In this document: positions 17,069 through 27,419 of the stretch, in pieces
Numbering within the stretch: the stretch's first letter is position 1
Layout: each line of letters opens with the position of its first letter
Assembly: GCF_005885815.1 (NCBI RefSeq)
Contig: NZ_CP040602.1
Coordinates: forward strand, 511,630-575,629
Length of the DNA stretch: 64,000 bases
Direction of reading: 5' to 3'
DNA from: Thiomicrorhabdus sediminis
GTDB taxonomy: Bacteria > Pseudomonadota > Gammaproteobacteria > Thiomicrospirales > Thiomicrospiraceae
Translations under genes and position numbers: made by a program
The notes under the pieces: generated by a model
What the model was told of the DNA's origin: nothing
The model's input: only the letters and a program-made list of their open reading frames with translations
Database searches by the model: none

Positions 17069-18166
17069 ATGTCATCAACTACTTCTAAAACCATTCTTGT
17101 CACTGGTGGAGCCGGTTTTATTGGCTCTGCTGTGGTACGTCACCTGATCAATGACACATCACATTCCGTGGTAAATGTCGATAAACTTACCTATGCCGGT
17201 AATCTCGAATCGCTTAAATCAGTCAACGACAGTGTTCGCTATACTTTTGAACAAGTGGATATCTGTGATGCTTCCGAACTAAAACGTGTATTCAATGAAC
17301 ATCAACCGGATATTGTGATGCACCTGGCCGCCGAATCTCATGTTGACCGTTCGATTGACGGGCCGGGGGAATTCATTCAAACCAATATTGTTGGTACCTA
17401 TACTTTGCTTGAACAGGCACGTGCCTATTGGTGTCAGCTTGCCGATGATAAAAAAACTGACTTTCGTTTCCATCATATCTCAACGGATGAAGTCTATGGT
17501 GATCTGCAGCATCCGGATGAAATCGAAGATGAATCATCAGAATTGCCTCTGTTTACTGAAACTACGGCATACGCTCCTAGCTCACCTTATTCCGCTTCAA
17601 AAGCATCATCAGATCACTTGGTAAGAGCTTGGTATAAGACATATGCATTGCCTGTGATAGTAACTAATTGTTCAAATAATTACGGGCCTTACCACTTTCC
17701 GGAAAAGTTAATCCCTTTAATTATCCTAAATGCACTTGATGGAAAAGAATTGCCCGTCTATGGTGTGGGTAATCAAATTCGTGATTGGTTATATGTTGAG
17801 GATCATGCAAGAGCGTTAGTATTGGTGGCTACAGAGGGAAAAATCGGCGAAACATACAATATTGGCGGTCATAACGAGAAAAGGAATATTGATGTGGTAA
17901 AAGCAATTTGCCATATTTTGGATGAATTGAGACCGAAGTCTAGTTCTTATGAAGCTCAGATTAAATTTGTTTCTGATCGTCCCGGGCATGATATGCGATA
18001 TGCAATTGATGCCACGAAGATAAAACAAGAATTAGGCTGGACTCCTGAAGAGACTTTTGAGTCTGGTATCCGAAAAACCGTCAATTGGTATTTAGATAAC
18101 ATCGATTGGTGTCAGCGCGTACAGGATGGTTCATATCATCGTCAGCGTCTAGGCACAGTCCAATAA
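17069..18166 (+). CDS. rmlB: dTDP-glucose 4,6-dehydratase
   Basis: RmlB makes dTDP-4-keto-6-deoxyglucose, the branch point for rhamnose and for the 3-amino sugar made by the genes at 19051-23107. The 365-residue NAD-dependent enzyme has [12 protein letters not shown] near residue 12 and [15 protein letters not shown]. The active-site stretch [11 protein letters not shown] carries Asp-Glu, and the YxxxK pair lies in [30 protein letters not shown] is also diagnostic. It lies 7 bp after rmlD in the same operon. Confidence 0.96.
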   Translation: MSSTTSKTILVTGGAGFIGSAVVRHLINDTSHSVVNVDKLTYAGNLESLKSVNDSVRYTFEQVDICDASELKRVFNEHQPDIVMHLAAESHVDRSIDGPGEFIQTNIVGTYTLLEQARAYWCQLADDKKTDFRFHHISTDEVYGDLQHPDEIEDESSELPLFTETTAYAPSSPYSASKASSDHLVRAWYKTYALPVIVTNCSNNYGPYHFPEKLIPLIILNALDGKELPVYGVGNQIRDWLYVEDHARALVLVATEGKIGETYNIGGHNEKRNIDVVKAICHILDELRPKSSSYEAQIKFVSDRPGHDMRYAIDATKIKQELGWTPEETFESGIRKTVNWYLDNIDWCQRVQDGSYHRQRLGTVQ

Positions 18167-18181
18167 GAAAAAAGAAAAATT

Positions 18182-19054
18182 ATGAAAGGTATTATTTTAG
18201 CTGGAGGCTCTGGCACACGACTTTATCCTATTACAAAAGGTGTGTCCAAACAGCTTTTGCCAATTTACGACAAACCGATGATTTATTATCCACTTTCGGT
18301 GCTGATGTTGGCTGGAATTCAAGATGTTTTGGTTATAACAACTCCCGACGACCAGGCTAGTTTTAAGAGAATGTTGGGCGATGGGGCTGAGTTTGGTATT
18401 AATTTGTCATACGCAGTTCAGCCTTCGCCAGATGGTTTAGCTCAAGCATTTATTATTGGTGAAGAGTTTATTGGAAAAGATAGTGTCTGTCTTGTGTTAG
18501 GGGATAATATTTTTTGGGGTCAGGGCTTTACTCCTATTGTGAAACGTGCAGCAGAAAGGCAATCTGGCGCTACCGTATTTGGTTATCAGGTGAAAGATCC
18601 TGAACGATTCGGTGTTGTTGAATTTGATTCAAATTATAAAGCTGTTTCGATTGAAGAAAAGCCTGTCAAACCAAAATCAAATTATGCTGTAACGGGGTTA
18701 TATTTCTACGACAATGATGTCGTAGAAATGGCTAAGCAAGTCAAACCATCAGATCGCGGAGAGCTTGAAATTACCACTATCAACCAAATGTATTTGGATA
18801 GTGGGAAACTGAATGTAGAGCTTTTAGGCAGAGGCTTTGCGTGGTTAGATACTGGAACTCATGAAAGTTTGCTTGAGGCCGCCCTGTTTGTTGAAACTAT
18901 AGAAAAGCGTCAAGGCTATAAAATTGCATGTTTAGAAGAGATTGCGTTGCGTAATGGGTGGCTCACAAAGGATGAGGTTGCAAGAACTGCTTCAGAGCTG
19001 TCTAAAAATAGCTATGGACAGTATTTATCAGACTTGTTGGTAAGCAAAGAATGA
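18182..19054 (+). CDS. rmlA: glucose-1-phosphate thymidylyltransferase
   Basis: RmlA condenses glucose-1-phosphate and dTTP to dTDP-glucose, the first step of the dTDP-sugar pathways here. The 290-residue protein has intact [11 protein letters not shown], the substrate loop [29 protein letters not shown] and [20 protein letters not shown]. This is the functional copy; the truncated copy is at 15436. Its stop overlaps the next start by ATGA, tying it to the FdtA-like gene. Confidence 0.96.
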   Translation: MKGIILAGGSGTRLYPITKGVSKQLLPIYDKPMIYYPLSVLMLAGIQDVLVITTPDDQASFKRMLGDGAEFGINLSYAVQPSPDGLAQAFIIGEEFIGKDSVCLVLGDNIFWGQGFTPIVKRAAERQSGATVFGYQVKDPERFGVVEFDSNYKAVSIEEKPVKPKSNYAVTGLYFYDNDVVEMAKQVKPSDRGELEITTINQMYLDSGKLNVELLGRGFAWLDTGTHESLLEAALFVETIEKRQGYKIACLEEIALRNGWLTKDEVARTASELSKNSYGQYLSDLLVSKE

Positions 19055-19458
19055 GTTTGATTAAGCTAATTGATTTACCTGCTTTCTGTGATGAGAGGGG
19101 AGGGCTAGTTGTTCTCGAAGAAGAAAATACTGTTCCGTTTGAAATTAAGCGAATTTATTATTTGTTTGATACAAAAAAGAATGTCTCTCGTGGTTTTCAT
19201 GCACATAAAAACTTAAAACAATTAGTTGTATGTGTAAAAGGAAGCTGCCAATTTATTCTGGATGACGGTTTTTGTAGAGATTCAATTGTACTTAATAGCC
19301 CTAAGAACGGCTTGGTTGTAGAAGGATTGGTTTGGCGTGAAATGCATGATTTTAGTGATGATTGTGTGTTGTTAGTCTTGGCCAGTGAGAAGTATGACGA
19401 ATCTGACTATATAAGAAATTATCAAGAGTTTCTGGAGTTGGTATATGAACAAGAGTAA
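19051..19458 (+). CDS. fdtA: FdtA/QdtA-type dTDP-4-keto-6-deoxyhexose 3,4-ketoisomerase
   Basis: This 135-residue cupin belongs to the WxcM-like/FdtA group that moves the keto group of dTDP-4-keto-6-deoxyglucose from C4 to C3. It carries [20 protein letters not shown] with the catalytic His pair region HAHKNLKQ, and later [16 protein letters not shown] with the conserved Trp/His pattern. Together with the aminotransferase at 21995 it should give dTDP-3-amino-3,6-dideoxy-galactose or -glucose. Which epimer it yields (FdtA versus QdtA) cannot be read from the sequence by eye. Confidence 0.85.
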   Translation: MSLIKLIDLPAFCDERGGLVVLEEENTVPFEIKRIYYLFDTKKNVSRGFHAHKNLKQLVVCVKGSCQFILDDGFCRDSIVLNSPKNGLVVEGLVWREMHDFSDDCVLLVLASEKYDESDYIRNYQEFLELVYEQE

Positions 19459-20125
19459 AGAGTTGATTATTATTGGTGCAGGTGAAACGGCGATGCTTGC
19501 CTATGAGTATTTTACTCATGATAGTGATTACAATGTGATTGGCTTTGCTGTTGAAAGTGCATTTATCCAAGAAGATACACTTTATCAACTCCCTGTCTTC
19601 TCACTTGAAAAGTTGGAGGAAAATTTCAAACCAGAGTCTTGTGAATTGTTTGTTGCGATCAGCTCAGGCAAGTTAAATCGTATTCGAGCGGATATGTACC
19701 TAAGATATAAAGCCATGGGTTACAAGTTTGCAAGCTATATAAGTAGTAAAGCGTTTGTTTGGCATAATGTTGAAATTGGCGAAAATTGTTTTATTTTAGA
19801 AGATAACACTCTGCAGCCGTTTGTGCGTATTGGTCATAATGTAACTTTGTGGAGTGGTAACCACATTGGACATAGAACAGTCATTCACGATCATTGTTTT
19901 ATCTCATCTCATTGTGTTATTTCAGGATTTTGTGAGATTGGTGAAAATAGCTTTTTAGGTGTGAACTGCACACTTGAAGACAATGTATCAATAGAATCGG
20001 ATAACTTTATTGGAGCTGCGGCATTGATACAAAAAAATACAATTGCCAAAAGCTTCTATCAGGAACAACAAACCGAGTTGTCTAAAGTTAATACACATAG
20101 ATTATTCAGGATTAAAGAGTCATGA
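19445..20125 (+). CDS. PglD/NeuD-like sugar acyltransferase (left-handed beta-helix)
   Basis: The protein has an N-terminal Rossmann-like PglD_N domain (ELIIIGAGETAMLAYEYF). Hexapeptide repeats follow from about residue 110 (IGENCFILEDN, IGHNVTLWSGNHIGHRT, IGENSFLGVNCTLEDNVSIES) and form the left-handed beta-helix of acetyltransferases. The family N-acylates amino sugars on nucleotide carriers; from its position the substrate is probably the 3-amino sugar made by the FdtA- and FdtB-like enzymes. It overlaps its upstream neighbour by 14 bp and its downstream neighbour by ATGA. Confidence 0.8.
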   Translation: MNKSKELIIIGAGETAMLAYEYFTHDSDYNVIGFAVESAFIQEDTLYQLPVFSLEKLEENFKPESCELFVAISSGKLNRIRADMYLRYKAMGYKFASYISSKAFVWHNVEIGENCFILEDNTLQPFVRIGHNVTLWSGNHIGHRTVIHDHCFISSHCVISGFCEIGENSFLGVNCTLEDNVSIESDNFIGAAALIQKNTIAKSFYQEQQTELSKVNTHRLFRIKES

Positions 20126-21054
20126 AGTGGGAAAAAAAAGGGCTTATCTATAGCCCCAGAAAAAACCATGACTGGAATCAGAAGTATGCGATATTGCCCA
20201 CGCCAGTTTATATAGAGAGTTCTAATGTCATAAGAATTTTCTTTGGCACAACGGATAATCAGAACTATGGGCGTATCTCCTATTTAGATGTTTGTGCAGA
20301 TAATCCGTCTGAAGTTTTATATGAACACGACAGTTATATACTAGACTTGGGTGAACCTGGAACTTTTGACGATTGCGGTGTGGTTCCGTCCTGCATTATC
20401 AAAGAGGGTCAAGACAACTGTTTTAATTTATATACTGTAGGTTTTCAGCGAACAGTAAAAACTCCATATATGTTGTTTGCCGGATTGGCTCAGTCACAGG
20501 ATTTGAGCAATTTTCAACGATACTGCCAAGCTCCAATATTGCCAAGGAGCTGCTCCCGTCATATTTCACAAGGTGCTCCATGCGTAATCTATGAAGATGG
20601 AATATACAAAATGTGGCATTGGTTTGCTACCAAGTGGATTGAGGTTGATGGTAAGCCTTTTATGGATTATCACATAGGGTATGCTGAATCATTAGATGCA
20701 AAATCATGGGAAATGAGAGACACGGCTTGTTTGAGCCCTATGGCTGAAAGGGGAGAGTTTGCGGTGGCTAGACCCTGGGTTTTCAAAATGAACAATAAAT
20801 ATCACATGTACTATTCGACACGATATAAAGAAAAACTCTACCGGATTGATTATGCAGTATCTGAAGATGGTATTGAATGGGAGAGAGTCGATACCCCTCC
20901 GTTTGATGTCTCTGAACATGGGTGGGATTCCGAAATGATTTGTTACCCAAGTATTATTGAAGCAAATGGTAAAACGTTTATGTTTTACAACGGCAATAAT
21001 AATGGAGAAACGGGGTTTGGCTATGCTGAATTATTTGAAGAAGTTTCCAAATGA
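20122..21054 (+). CDS. glycosyl hydrolase GH43/GH130-like five-bladed beta-propeller protein
   Basis: The 310-residue protein has no signal peptide and shows repeated blade-like strands with conserved aromatic and acidic residues: IRIFFGTTDNQNYGRISYLDV, GTFDDCGVVPSCI, KMWHWFATKW, HMYYSTRYKEKLYRIDYAVS and GWDSEMICYPSII. This resembles glycoside hydrolase-like propellers of the GH43/GH68/GH130 superfamily. In sugar clusters such cytoplasmic forms may be phosphorylases, transferases or unusual modifying enzymes; no activity is assigned. It is embedded between the acyltransferase and a FemAB-like gene with ATGA overlaps on both sides, so it very likely acts in the same sugar pathway. Confidence 0.65.
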   Translation: MKWEKKGLIYSPRKNHDWNQKYAILPTPVYIESSNVIRIFFGTTDNQNYGRISYLDVCADNPSEVLYEHDSYILDLGEPGTFDDCGVVPSCIIKEGQDNCFNLYTVGFQRTVKTPYMLFAGLAQSQDLSNFQRYCQAPILPRSCSRHISQGAPCVIYEDGIYKMWHWFATKWIEVDGKPFMDYHIGYAESLDAKSWEMRDTACLSPMAERGEFAVARPWVFKMNNKYHMYYSTRYKEKLYRIDYAVSEDGIEWERVDTPPFDVSEHGWDSEMICYPSIIEANGKTFMFYNGNNNGETGFGYAELFEEVSK

Positions 21055-21998
21055 AGATAACGGTTGAGCAATATTGTTCTGAAAAGAAAAGTCTTTGGGA
21101 TGATTTAATTCAATCTTCCAAGAATGGACATTTCATGTTTTATCGTGACTATATGGAGTATCATGCAGATCGCTTTGACGATTACTCTTTAATGTTTTTC
21201 GATGAAAAGAAAAGATTAATTGCCGTTATGCCTGCTAATATTAAAGGCGAAATTGTATATTCGCATCAGGGGCTAAGTTTTGGTGGTTTGATCTTATCTT
21301 TCAAAGCAACCGCTGAAATAGTCCATGACATATTTTTAGCGTTGATTGAGTTTTTGAAGTCTTCTAGTACAGCTGTTTCCTTAATCTATAAAAGAACTCC
21401 AGATTTTTATCACTTATATTCTGCCCAAGAGGATTTGTATTCATTATTTTTGTTTAATGCTGAGCTCATTAGACGAGATTTAAGTGTGTGTATTGATCTG
21501 CTTAACCCTATACCTTTTCAAGACATGAGAAAGAGAAAAGTTAAAAAGGCGAAGAAAAACAATATAGAAGTGCAATTAGATACAGATTTTGCCAGTTTCT
21601 GGAATGTTCTAAATGAGGTTTTAAAAAAACAGCATGGTGTTCAGCCAGTTCATAGTCTTGAAGAGATCAATCATCTTAAGTCTATATTCCCAGATAATAT
21701 TAAGTGTTTTTCGGCGAGGCTAAATGGTGAGATTTTAGCTGGAACTGTTATTTATGAAACTCAGACAGTCGCGCACGCACAATACTTGGCCAGCAACGAC
21801 AAAGGTAGGGAACTTGGCGCTTTGGATTTGGTAATTGATTTCTTAATCAAAGATGTCTACAAAGATAAGAAATATTTTGATTTTGGTATTTCAACAGAAA
21901 GTGATGGGCGATTCTTGAATAAAGGTCTCATTTCACAGAAAGAAGGGTTTGGGGCTCGAGGTCAAGTTCATGACTTTTATGAGATTAAGTTAGTATGA
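21051..21998 (+). CDS. GNAT/FemAB-like acyltransferase
   Basis: This 315-residue protein fits the FemAB-like GNAT superfamily. It has an N-terminal substrate half ([23 protein letters not shown]), a basic stretch [13 protein letters not shown] near residue 160, and a second GNAT half with [18 protein letters not shown] and [18 protein letters not shown]. Relatives in polysaccharide clusters add an acyl or aminoacyl group to a sugar or peptide. It overlaps both neighbours by ATGA and so belongs to the 3-amino sugar cassette. The substrate is unknown. Confidence 0.7.
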   Translation: MKITVEQYCSEKKSLWDDLIQSSKNGHFMFYRDYMEYHADRFDDYSLMFFDEKKRLIAVMPANIKGEIVYSHQGLSFGGLILSFKATAEIVHDIFLALIEFLKSSSTAVSLIYKRTPDFYHLYSAQEDLYSLFLFNAELIRRDLSVCIDLLNPIPFQDMRKRKVKKAKKNNIEVQLDTDFASFWNVLNEVLKKQHGVQPVHSLEEINHLKSIFPDNIKCFSARLNGEILAGTVIYETQTVAHAQYLASNDKGRELGALDLVIDFLIKDVYKDKKYFDFGISTESDGRFLNKGLISQKEGFGARGQVHDFYEIKLV

Positions 21999-23107
21999 TT
22001 CCATTTTTAGATTTACAAGGCGTTAATGCGCAATATAGAGAAGAACTCATTCAAGTCGCTACAAATGTAATTGACTCTGGTTGGTATGTGCAAGGTTCAC
22101 AGGTAACCGCTTTTGAAAGCGAGTTTGCTGATTATTGTGGCACTAAACATTGTATTGGTGTTGCGAATGGTTTAGATGCATTGGTTTTGATTTTGAGAGC
22201 CTATAAAGAGCTTGGAAAGCTCAGAGATGGCGACGAGATCATTGTTCCTGCAAATACATATATTGCGAGCATTTTAGCCATCACCGAAAATAATCTGAAG
22301 CCAATTCTTGTTGAGCCCAATGTAGACACATTCAATCTTGATCCTGACTTGATTGAACAAGCGATTACCAAAGATACCAAGGTTATTTTAGCAGTTCATC
22401 TTTATGGGCAGCTTGCTGACATGGCTGCAATTAATGCAATTGCGGAAAAGTACAATTTATTGGTAATAGAGGATTCTGCGCAGGCACACGGCGCTGAACT
22501 TAATGGCCAAAAATCTGGAAATCTTGGCGATGCCTCTGGTTTTAGTTTTTATCCGGGAAAAAATTTAGGAGCCTTGGGGGACGCGGGGGCTGTAACAACA
22601 AATGATGATGAGTTAGCTGATGTTATTCGTACGTTAGGTAACTATGGCAGTCATAAAAAGTATGAAAATCTATATCAAGGGGTAAACAGCAGGTTAGATG
22701 AAATTCAGGCTGGATTCTTAAGAGTTAAGTTGAGACACCTAGATAATGAGATTGAGCAAAGACGTAAAGTTGCTGTTCAATATACCTCTAGTATTAAGAA
22801 TCCATTAATTAAGCTGCCTATAAAAGCATTAGATGTGAAGGATTTGTCTAACCATGTTTTTCATTTATTTGTGATTCAAACCGATCGACGAGATGAGTTA
22901 CAGCAGTTTTTGAGCGAGAATGGGGTTCAAACGTTGATTCATTATCCTATTCCGGCGCATCAGCAAAAAGCATATTTTGATCTATTTGACGTTGATCTTA
23001 TTTCGACAGAAGAGTTAAGTCAGAAAATTCTGAGTTTACCAATTAGCCCGGTTATGACGAATGAACAAATAAACTCGGTTATTCGGGTAATAAATGACTT
23101 CAAATGA
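21995..23107 (+). CDS. fdtB: FdtB/QdtB-type sugar aminotransferase (DegT/DnrJ/EryC1 family)
   Basis: This PLP enzyme should transfer an amino group from glutamate to the 3-keto sugar made by the FdtA-like enzyme. The 370-residue protein starts with the family's [17 protein letters not shown] and has [18 protein letters not shown]. The PLP-binding Lys lies in [18 protein letters not shown] near residue 187, and [23 protein letters not shown] is also present. It is of normal length. Start and stop overlap the neighbours (ATGA), including the flippase that follows. Confidence 0.9.
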   Translation: MIPFLDLQGVNAQYREELIQVATNVIDSGWYVQGSQVTAFESEFADYCGTKHCIGVANGLDALVLILRAYKELGKLRDGDEIIVPANTYIASILAITENNLKPILVEPNVDTFNLDPDLIEQAITKDTKVILAVHLYGQLADMAAINAIAEKYNLLVIEDSAQAHGAELNGQKSGNLGDASGFSFYPGKNLGALGDAGAVTTNDDELADVIRTLGNYGSHKKYENLYQGVNSRLDEIQAGFLRVKLRHLDNEIEQRRKVAVQYTSSIKNPLIKLPIKALDVKDLSNHVFHLFVIQTDRRDELQQFLSENGVQTLIHYPIPAHQQKAYFDLFDVDLISTEELSQKILSLPISPVMTNEQINSVIRVINDFK

Positions 23108-24366
23108 CTCTTATTAAAACATCTGTACTAAGCTTTGCGGTAACACTATCAAAATTAGTTACGGCTTTGGTTATTAATAAGTTAGTAGCTGTTTATGCAG
23201 GGCCTTCAGGGTTAGCCGTTTTGGCACAGTTCCAAAATATTATTCAGGTTCTTAGTGTTCTTTCTCAATCGGCTTTAAATAATGGCGTAACAAAATTTAC
23301 TGCTGAATATAAGGAGTCTCCTAAGTATTTAGGAAGATTTTTTGGTGTTTCCGCAACACTTAGCTTGATTAGCACCGTGCTTGTTAGTTTTTGCTGTTTT
23401 ATATTTTCTGACTGGTTAGCTTCGTATTTACTGAAAGCAGTTGAGTTGTCCTATCTTTTCAAGATTTTATCTTTTAGCCTTATATTGATTGTTTCAAATA
23501 ATTTAATTTTGTCTATTCTTAATGGATTAAATCAAATTAAACAGTGGGCTTTAATTCAAGTTAGTCAAAGTATTTTTTCATTATTGTTTGTTAGTGTTTT
23601 ATCATTTGCTTTAGGGTTGGAAGGGATTTTAATCGCTCTGGTGACTTTTCAAGCGCTTGTTTTTATTGTGCTTGTGTTTTTTATGGTACGTAGCAAAGCT
23701 TTATTTCCCCAAACGGAAATGGTGTTTTGGGATATAAATATCTCAAAAAAGCTACTTGCATTTGCTTTGATTGCCGGTGTAAGCGCTGTAACAGCCCCCC
23801 TCATTCAGGTTTTAATTCGAGAGTATGTTTCATCTCATTCTGGTCTTGACGTTGCAGGGTATTGGCAAGCAGTTTGGTATCTTTCGAGTACATTTCTACT
23901 GGTTGTTACAACAACATTGAGTACTTATTTTTTGCCAAAGTTTTCTGCTTGTAAGGAAACTAATGCTCTACAAAAAGAATTGTATTCTGGTTTAGCATTA
24001 TTTTTGCCTCTTTCAATTTTGGCAGCCGTGTCTGTTTACTTTTTAAGGGACTGGATTATTTGGATTTTATTTAGTGATGATTTTTTAGTCATTGGCGATT
24101 TTTTATTTTGGCAGCTAACGGGAGATGTTATTAGGGTTTCAGCCTGGTTTTTTGCATTTTTGATGTTGGCAAAGGCAAAAACTAAAGCATTGATTACAAG
24201 TGAAATAGTATTTAGTTGTTCACTGGTGTTACTTAGTATTCTGGGTTTTGATCTGGCTGGAATATACGGTTTAACTGTCGCTTTTGCTATCAATTATTTC
24301 TTGTATCTTGTATATGTTAGTTTTTATGTTCACAAGTATATTTTGAATGGAAGATCTCATGCCTAG
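23104..24366 (+). CDS. wzx: O-antigen flippase (Wzx, polysaccharide transporter family)
   Basis: This 420-residue integral membrane protein has about 12 predicted helices and is of the polysaccharide transporter/MOP superfamily, closest in style to WzxE. Support comes from the N-terminal [36 protein letters not shown] region and repeated helix pairs. Wzx moves undecaprenyl-linked repeat units across the inner membrane for polymerisation by Wzy. It begins within the aminotransferase stop and ends inside the next glycosyltransferase start region. Confidence 0.87.
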   Translation: MTLIKTSVLSFAVTLSKLVTALVINKLVAVYAGPSGLAVLAQFQNIIQVLSVLSQSALNNGVTKFTAEYKESPKYLGRFFGVSATLSLISTVLVSFCCFIFSDWLASYLLKAVELSYLFKILSFSLILIVSNNLILSILNGLNQIKQWALIQVSQSIFSLLFVSVLSFALGLEGILIALVTFQALVFIVLVFFMVRSKALFPQTEMVFWDINISKKLLAFALIAGVSAVTAPLIQVLIREYVSSHSGLDVAGYWQAVWYLSSTFLLVVTTTLSTYFLPKFSACKETNALQKELYSGLALFLPLSILAAVSVYFLRDWIIWILFSDDFLVIGDFLFWQLTGDVIRVSAWFFAFLMLAKAKTKALITSEIVFSCSLVLLSILGFDLAGIYGLTVAFAINYFLYLVYVSFYVHKYILNGRSHA

Positions 24367-25258
24367 TTCACCTTTAGTAAGCGTATTAATTCCGTCATAT
24401 AATCATGGGGGCTTCATAAAAGAGGCTATCGTGAGTGTAATTAATCAAAGTTATAAAAACATAGAACTCATTATTATTGATGATGGTTCTTTAGATAACT
24501 CTGTAGATGTTATTAATGAAATGCTTGAGCAATGTGAGTCTAGGTTTGTAAATTTTCAACTAATCGCAAGAGCAAATAAGGGCCTTAGTGCGACTCTTAA
24601 CGAAGGGCTAAATAGATCTAAAGGTAAGTATTTTACAAGCTTGGCATCTGATGATGTTTTTTTACCGAATAAAGTAGAGCAACAAGTAAATGTCATGGAG
24701 GCTAATCCCTATATTGATATGCTTTTTGGTGGAATGCAGGTTATAGATGATTCATCGTTAGTATTAAAAACCTATAATGTTCCTGAAAGGGTGTATGAGT
24801 TTAACGATTTTATATTGCAGGACTATTTTCTTCCTTCAGTCACTTTGATGTATAGACTGGATAGGGTTTTGTCCATAGGTGGCTATGAAGATAATATTGC
24901 TGTTGATGATTGGTATATGTGGTTAAAAGCTTCTAGTGCCGGACTCAAATTAAAGTCAGTTCCTCAAGTTTTTAGCCAGTACCGTAGACATGAAAATAAC
25001 TTTTCTAAACAAGCTGAAGCGATGTGGCGCTCAAAGTTGTTAATATTAGCAAGTTATAAACAGCATCCTCTTTATGAGTTAGCAGTCTCTATTAGTAAGA
25101 TAATTTACGCTGGAGAATTAATTAAGTTAAGTCGTCGCAAAGCACTTAAGGTTTTTTGGAATGCATTAAAAAAACATCCATCCCTTATCCGTCATCGACG
25201 TTTTTATGTTTTTTGGATTAAGTTCTTTCTACCTAAATCAAAATTAAGAGCATTGTAA
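24359..25258 (+). CDS. glycosyltransferase family 2
   Basis: This GT-A enzyme of 299 residues has the nucleotide-binding start VSVLIPSYNHGGFIKEAI and IIIDDGSLDNS. The metal-binding SDD is in YFTSLASDDVFLPNK near residue 98, and a probable catalytic Asp lies in NIAVDDWYMWLKASSAG. I choose ATG 24359 because GGAAG (24349-24353) lies five bases before it; ATG 24347 has no such site. It overlaps the flippase by 8 bp. The C-terminus is basic and probably membrane-peripheral. Confidence 0.87.
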   Translation: MPSSPLVSVLIPSYNHGGFIKEAIVSVINQSYKNIELIIIDDGSLDNSVDVINEMLEQCESRFVNFQLIARANKGLSATLNEGLNRSKGKYFTSLASDDVFLPNKVEQQVNVMEANPYIDMLFGGMQVIDDSSLVLKTYNVPERVYEFNDFILQDYFLPSVTLMYRLDRVLSIGGYEDNIAVDDWYMWLKASSAGLKLKSVPQVFSQYRRHENNFSKQAEAMWRSKLLILASYKQHPLYELAVSISKIIYAGELIKLSRRKALKVFWNALKKHPSLIRHRRFYVFWIKFFLPKSKLRAL

Positions 25259-25262
25259 TTTT

Positions 25263-26243
25263 ATGACGGTTGATAACTCTTTAAAGCACAATCATTCAAA
25301 AGTCTTGGTTTTGGGGGGCAACGGGTTCCTAGGAAAAAGTGTTGTTCATGCACTAAATCTGTCAGACACTGACTACCAAATTACTGTTGTCACTAGAAAC
25401 AAGCAAAAGAATCTATCTGTCAACTACTTAGAATGTGATTTACTTGATGCAACAGTGGATTTTGTTGATTTGTTGTCAGGTTATGATGTTGTCATTAATT
25501 GCGTTGGTGAGTTGAAAGATGAAAGCTTAATGGAGGCTAAAAATTTTGGGTTGGTCGAAAAAGTTGTTGTTGCCCTTATTAAGCTTGATCGTCCTGCTCA
25601 CTTAATTCACATAAGCAGCGTTGGGTGTTATGGCGCGGTAGAAAACTCAAATGGAAAAGTTTTGACTATCAAAGAAGATGCCATTGAAGAGCCTTCTAAT
25701 CTTTATGAAAAAACCAAAAAGAAAGCAGATGATTATATTCGCGCGTTAGATATAGAAAATGGCTCTGTGAGTTACACTATACTGCGTCCAACTATCATTT
25801 ATGGCCCGGGAATGCCCAATGAATCCTTGAGGAATTTAGGTAACTTTGTTCGTAGCAAAAAATTCTTTTTTATTGGAGACAAAAAAGCTATAGCTAATTA
25901 CATTCATGTAGATGATGTTGCATTAGCGGTTAGTTTAGCAATAGAACATCCAATCGCTAAAGGTAGAGTCTACATTGTGTCTGATGATACAACGCAGTTA
26001 GAGTTGATTTGCTCTTTTGCAAATTATTTTGGTGTAAAGGTCCCGAGATTGGTTATTCCTAAATCAGTAGTAATATTTTGCTTAAGTGTGATTAATACAT
26101 TGGGTGTACCGTTCCCTTTAAATAACTCACGAGTGGATTATTTGACATCTAAGGTATTTTTTTCTCACGAAAAAATATCAAAAGAACTAGGCTTTAAAGC
26201 TCAAAAAACAATTAAGAATGATTTAGGAAAAATATATAGTTAG
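25263..26243 (+). CDS. NAD(P)-dependent epimerase/dehydratase, probable nucleotide-sugar 4-keto reductase or epimerase
   Basis: This extended short-chain dehydrogenase of 326 residues has LVLGGNGFLGKSVVHAL near residue 16 and DVVINCVGELKDES. The active-site serine region is HLIHISSVGCYGA, a YxxxK pair lies in NLYEKTKKKADDYI near residue 152, and LRPTIIYGPGMPN follows. Similar genes next to PglC-type transferases encode WbpV- or WbiG-like epimerases/reductases that complete a 6-deoxyamino sugar. The exact substrate is uncertain. It starts four bases after the glycosyltransferase stop, without a clear ribosome-binding site. Confidence 0.78.
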   Translation: MTVDNSLKHNHSKVLVLGGNGFLGKSVVHALNLSDTDYQITVVTRNKQKNLSVNYLECDLLDATVDFVDLLSGYDVVINCVGELKDESLMEAKNFGLVEKVVVALIKLDRPAHLIHISSVGCYGAVENSNGKVLTIKEDAIEEPSNLYEKTKKKADDYIRALDIENGSVSYTILRPTIIYGPGMPNESLRNLGNFVRSKKFFFIGDKKAIANYIHVDDVALAVSLAIEHPIAKGRVYIVSDDTTQLELICSFANYFGVKVPRLVIPKSVVIFCLSVINTLGVPFPLNNSRVDYLTSKVFFSHEKISKELGFKAQKTIKNDLGKIYS

Positions 26244-26285
26244 CTTATTAAGCTTAAAGTTTTGCTTTCTTAGGAATTAGATTTT

Positions 26286-27419
26286 ATGGCCTCTATTTGC
26301 ATTGTTGTAGCAGTACCTTCAACTATCAATGCTTTCTTGATAAATCATATCCTTTATTTATCGAAAAATTTTGATGTAACGATAGTTGGAAATTCGATAG
26401 AAGAACAATTAGTCGGTATTCCAGATAATGTTAAGCTTCAATCAATTGCGATACAAAGAGATATAGCGATATTATCTGATTTAAAAGCATTATTTGCGTT
26501 ATTTAAATTTTTGAGGAAGAAAAGGTTTGATTTAGTTTTGTCTGTGACTCCAAAGGCTGGACTGTTGGGTTCCTTGGCATCTTGTTTTTGCCGAGTTCCG
26601 ATTCGTCTGCATTGGTTTACTGGGCAGGTATGGGTTACTCAAAAAGGTTTTAAGAGAACATTGTTAAAAACTCTTGATAAGTTGATTGCCGCTTGTACGA
26701 CTCATCAATTAGTTGATAGCCAATCCCAGTTGAATTTTCTCGAAAGCGAATGTGTGGTTAAGCCAGGAAAAGCGATTACTCTTGGAGACGGATCTATCAG
26801 TGGGGTGAATATTTCTAGATTTGTATTCAATACTGAGCAACGTAAAGCTCTAAGAGAAAAGTTAAGTATTGGGCCGAAAGATAAAGTAATTCTTTTCTTG
26901 GGACGTTTGAATAGAGATAAAGGTGTTTATGATTTGATTTCCGCATTCAAGTCTCTTGATAAGCTTGTGAATATCCATTTGGTTTTAGTTGGGCCAGACG
27001 AGGGGAATATCGAATCTTCTGTGGATTTTTCGAGAAATAAAAACTTAAAAGTTCATTTTGTAGGTCATACTTCAACGCCGGAAAGTTGGTTGAGTGTCGC
27101 AGATGTTTTCTGTTTACCGAGTTATAGAGAAGGATTTGGTAGCAGTGTGATTGAAGCGGCCAGCGTTGGTTTGCCTAGTGTAGTTTCCAGGATTTACGGA
27201 TTAACGGACGCTGTGGAGGAAAATGTGACAGGTTTGATGCATGAGGCTGGAGATGTTGACGATTTGCGGACTAAGCTTGAAGTATTGCTGCTAAATGATG
27301 ATTTAAGAATTGAACTTGGAAGAAATGCATTACTCAGAGTTCAAAATAACTTTTCTCAAGACAGAATTTCGGGGCTTTTTTTGGATTATGTAAACTCATT
27401 ATTTTTGGCTTATAAATGA
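26286..27419 (+). CDS. glycosyltransferase family 4
   Basis: This GT-B enzyme of 377 residues has an N-terminal acceptor domain with the signature VLSVTPKAGLLGSLASCF and RLHWFTGQVW. The donor domain carries ILFLGRLNRDKGVYDLI and the EX7E-type stretch YREGFGSSVIEAASVGLPSVV. Enzymes of this type next to PglC-like genes often add the second sugar to the lipid-linked first sugar. AGGAA near 26270 serves as ribosome-binding site. Its stop overlaps the pglC-like start (ATGA). Confidence 0.87.
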   Translation: MASICIVVAVPSTINAFLINHILYLSKNFDVTIVGNSIEEQLVGIPDNVKLQSIAIQRDIAILSDLKALFALFKFLRKKRFDLVLSVTPKAGLLGSLASCFCRVPIRLHWFTGQVWVTQKGFKRTLLKTLDKLIAACTTHQLVDSQSQLNFLESECVVKPGKAITLGDGSISGVNISRFVFNTEQRKALREKLSIGPKDKVILFLGRLNRDKGVYDLISAFKSLDKLVNIHLVLVGPDEGNIESSVDFSRNKNLKVHFVGHTSTPESWLSVADVFCLPSYREGFGSSVIEAASVGLPSVVSRIYGLTDAVEENVTGLMHEAGDVDDLRTKLEVLLLNDDLRIELGRNALLRVQNNFSQDRISGLFLDYVNSLFLAYK

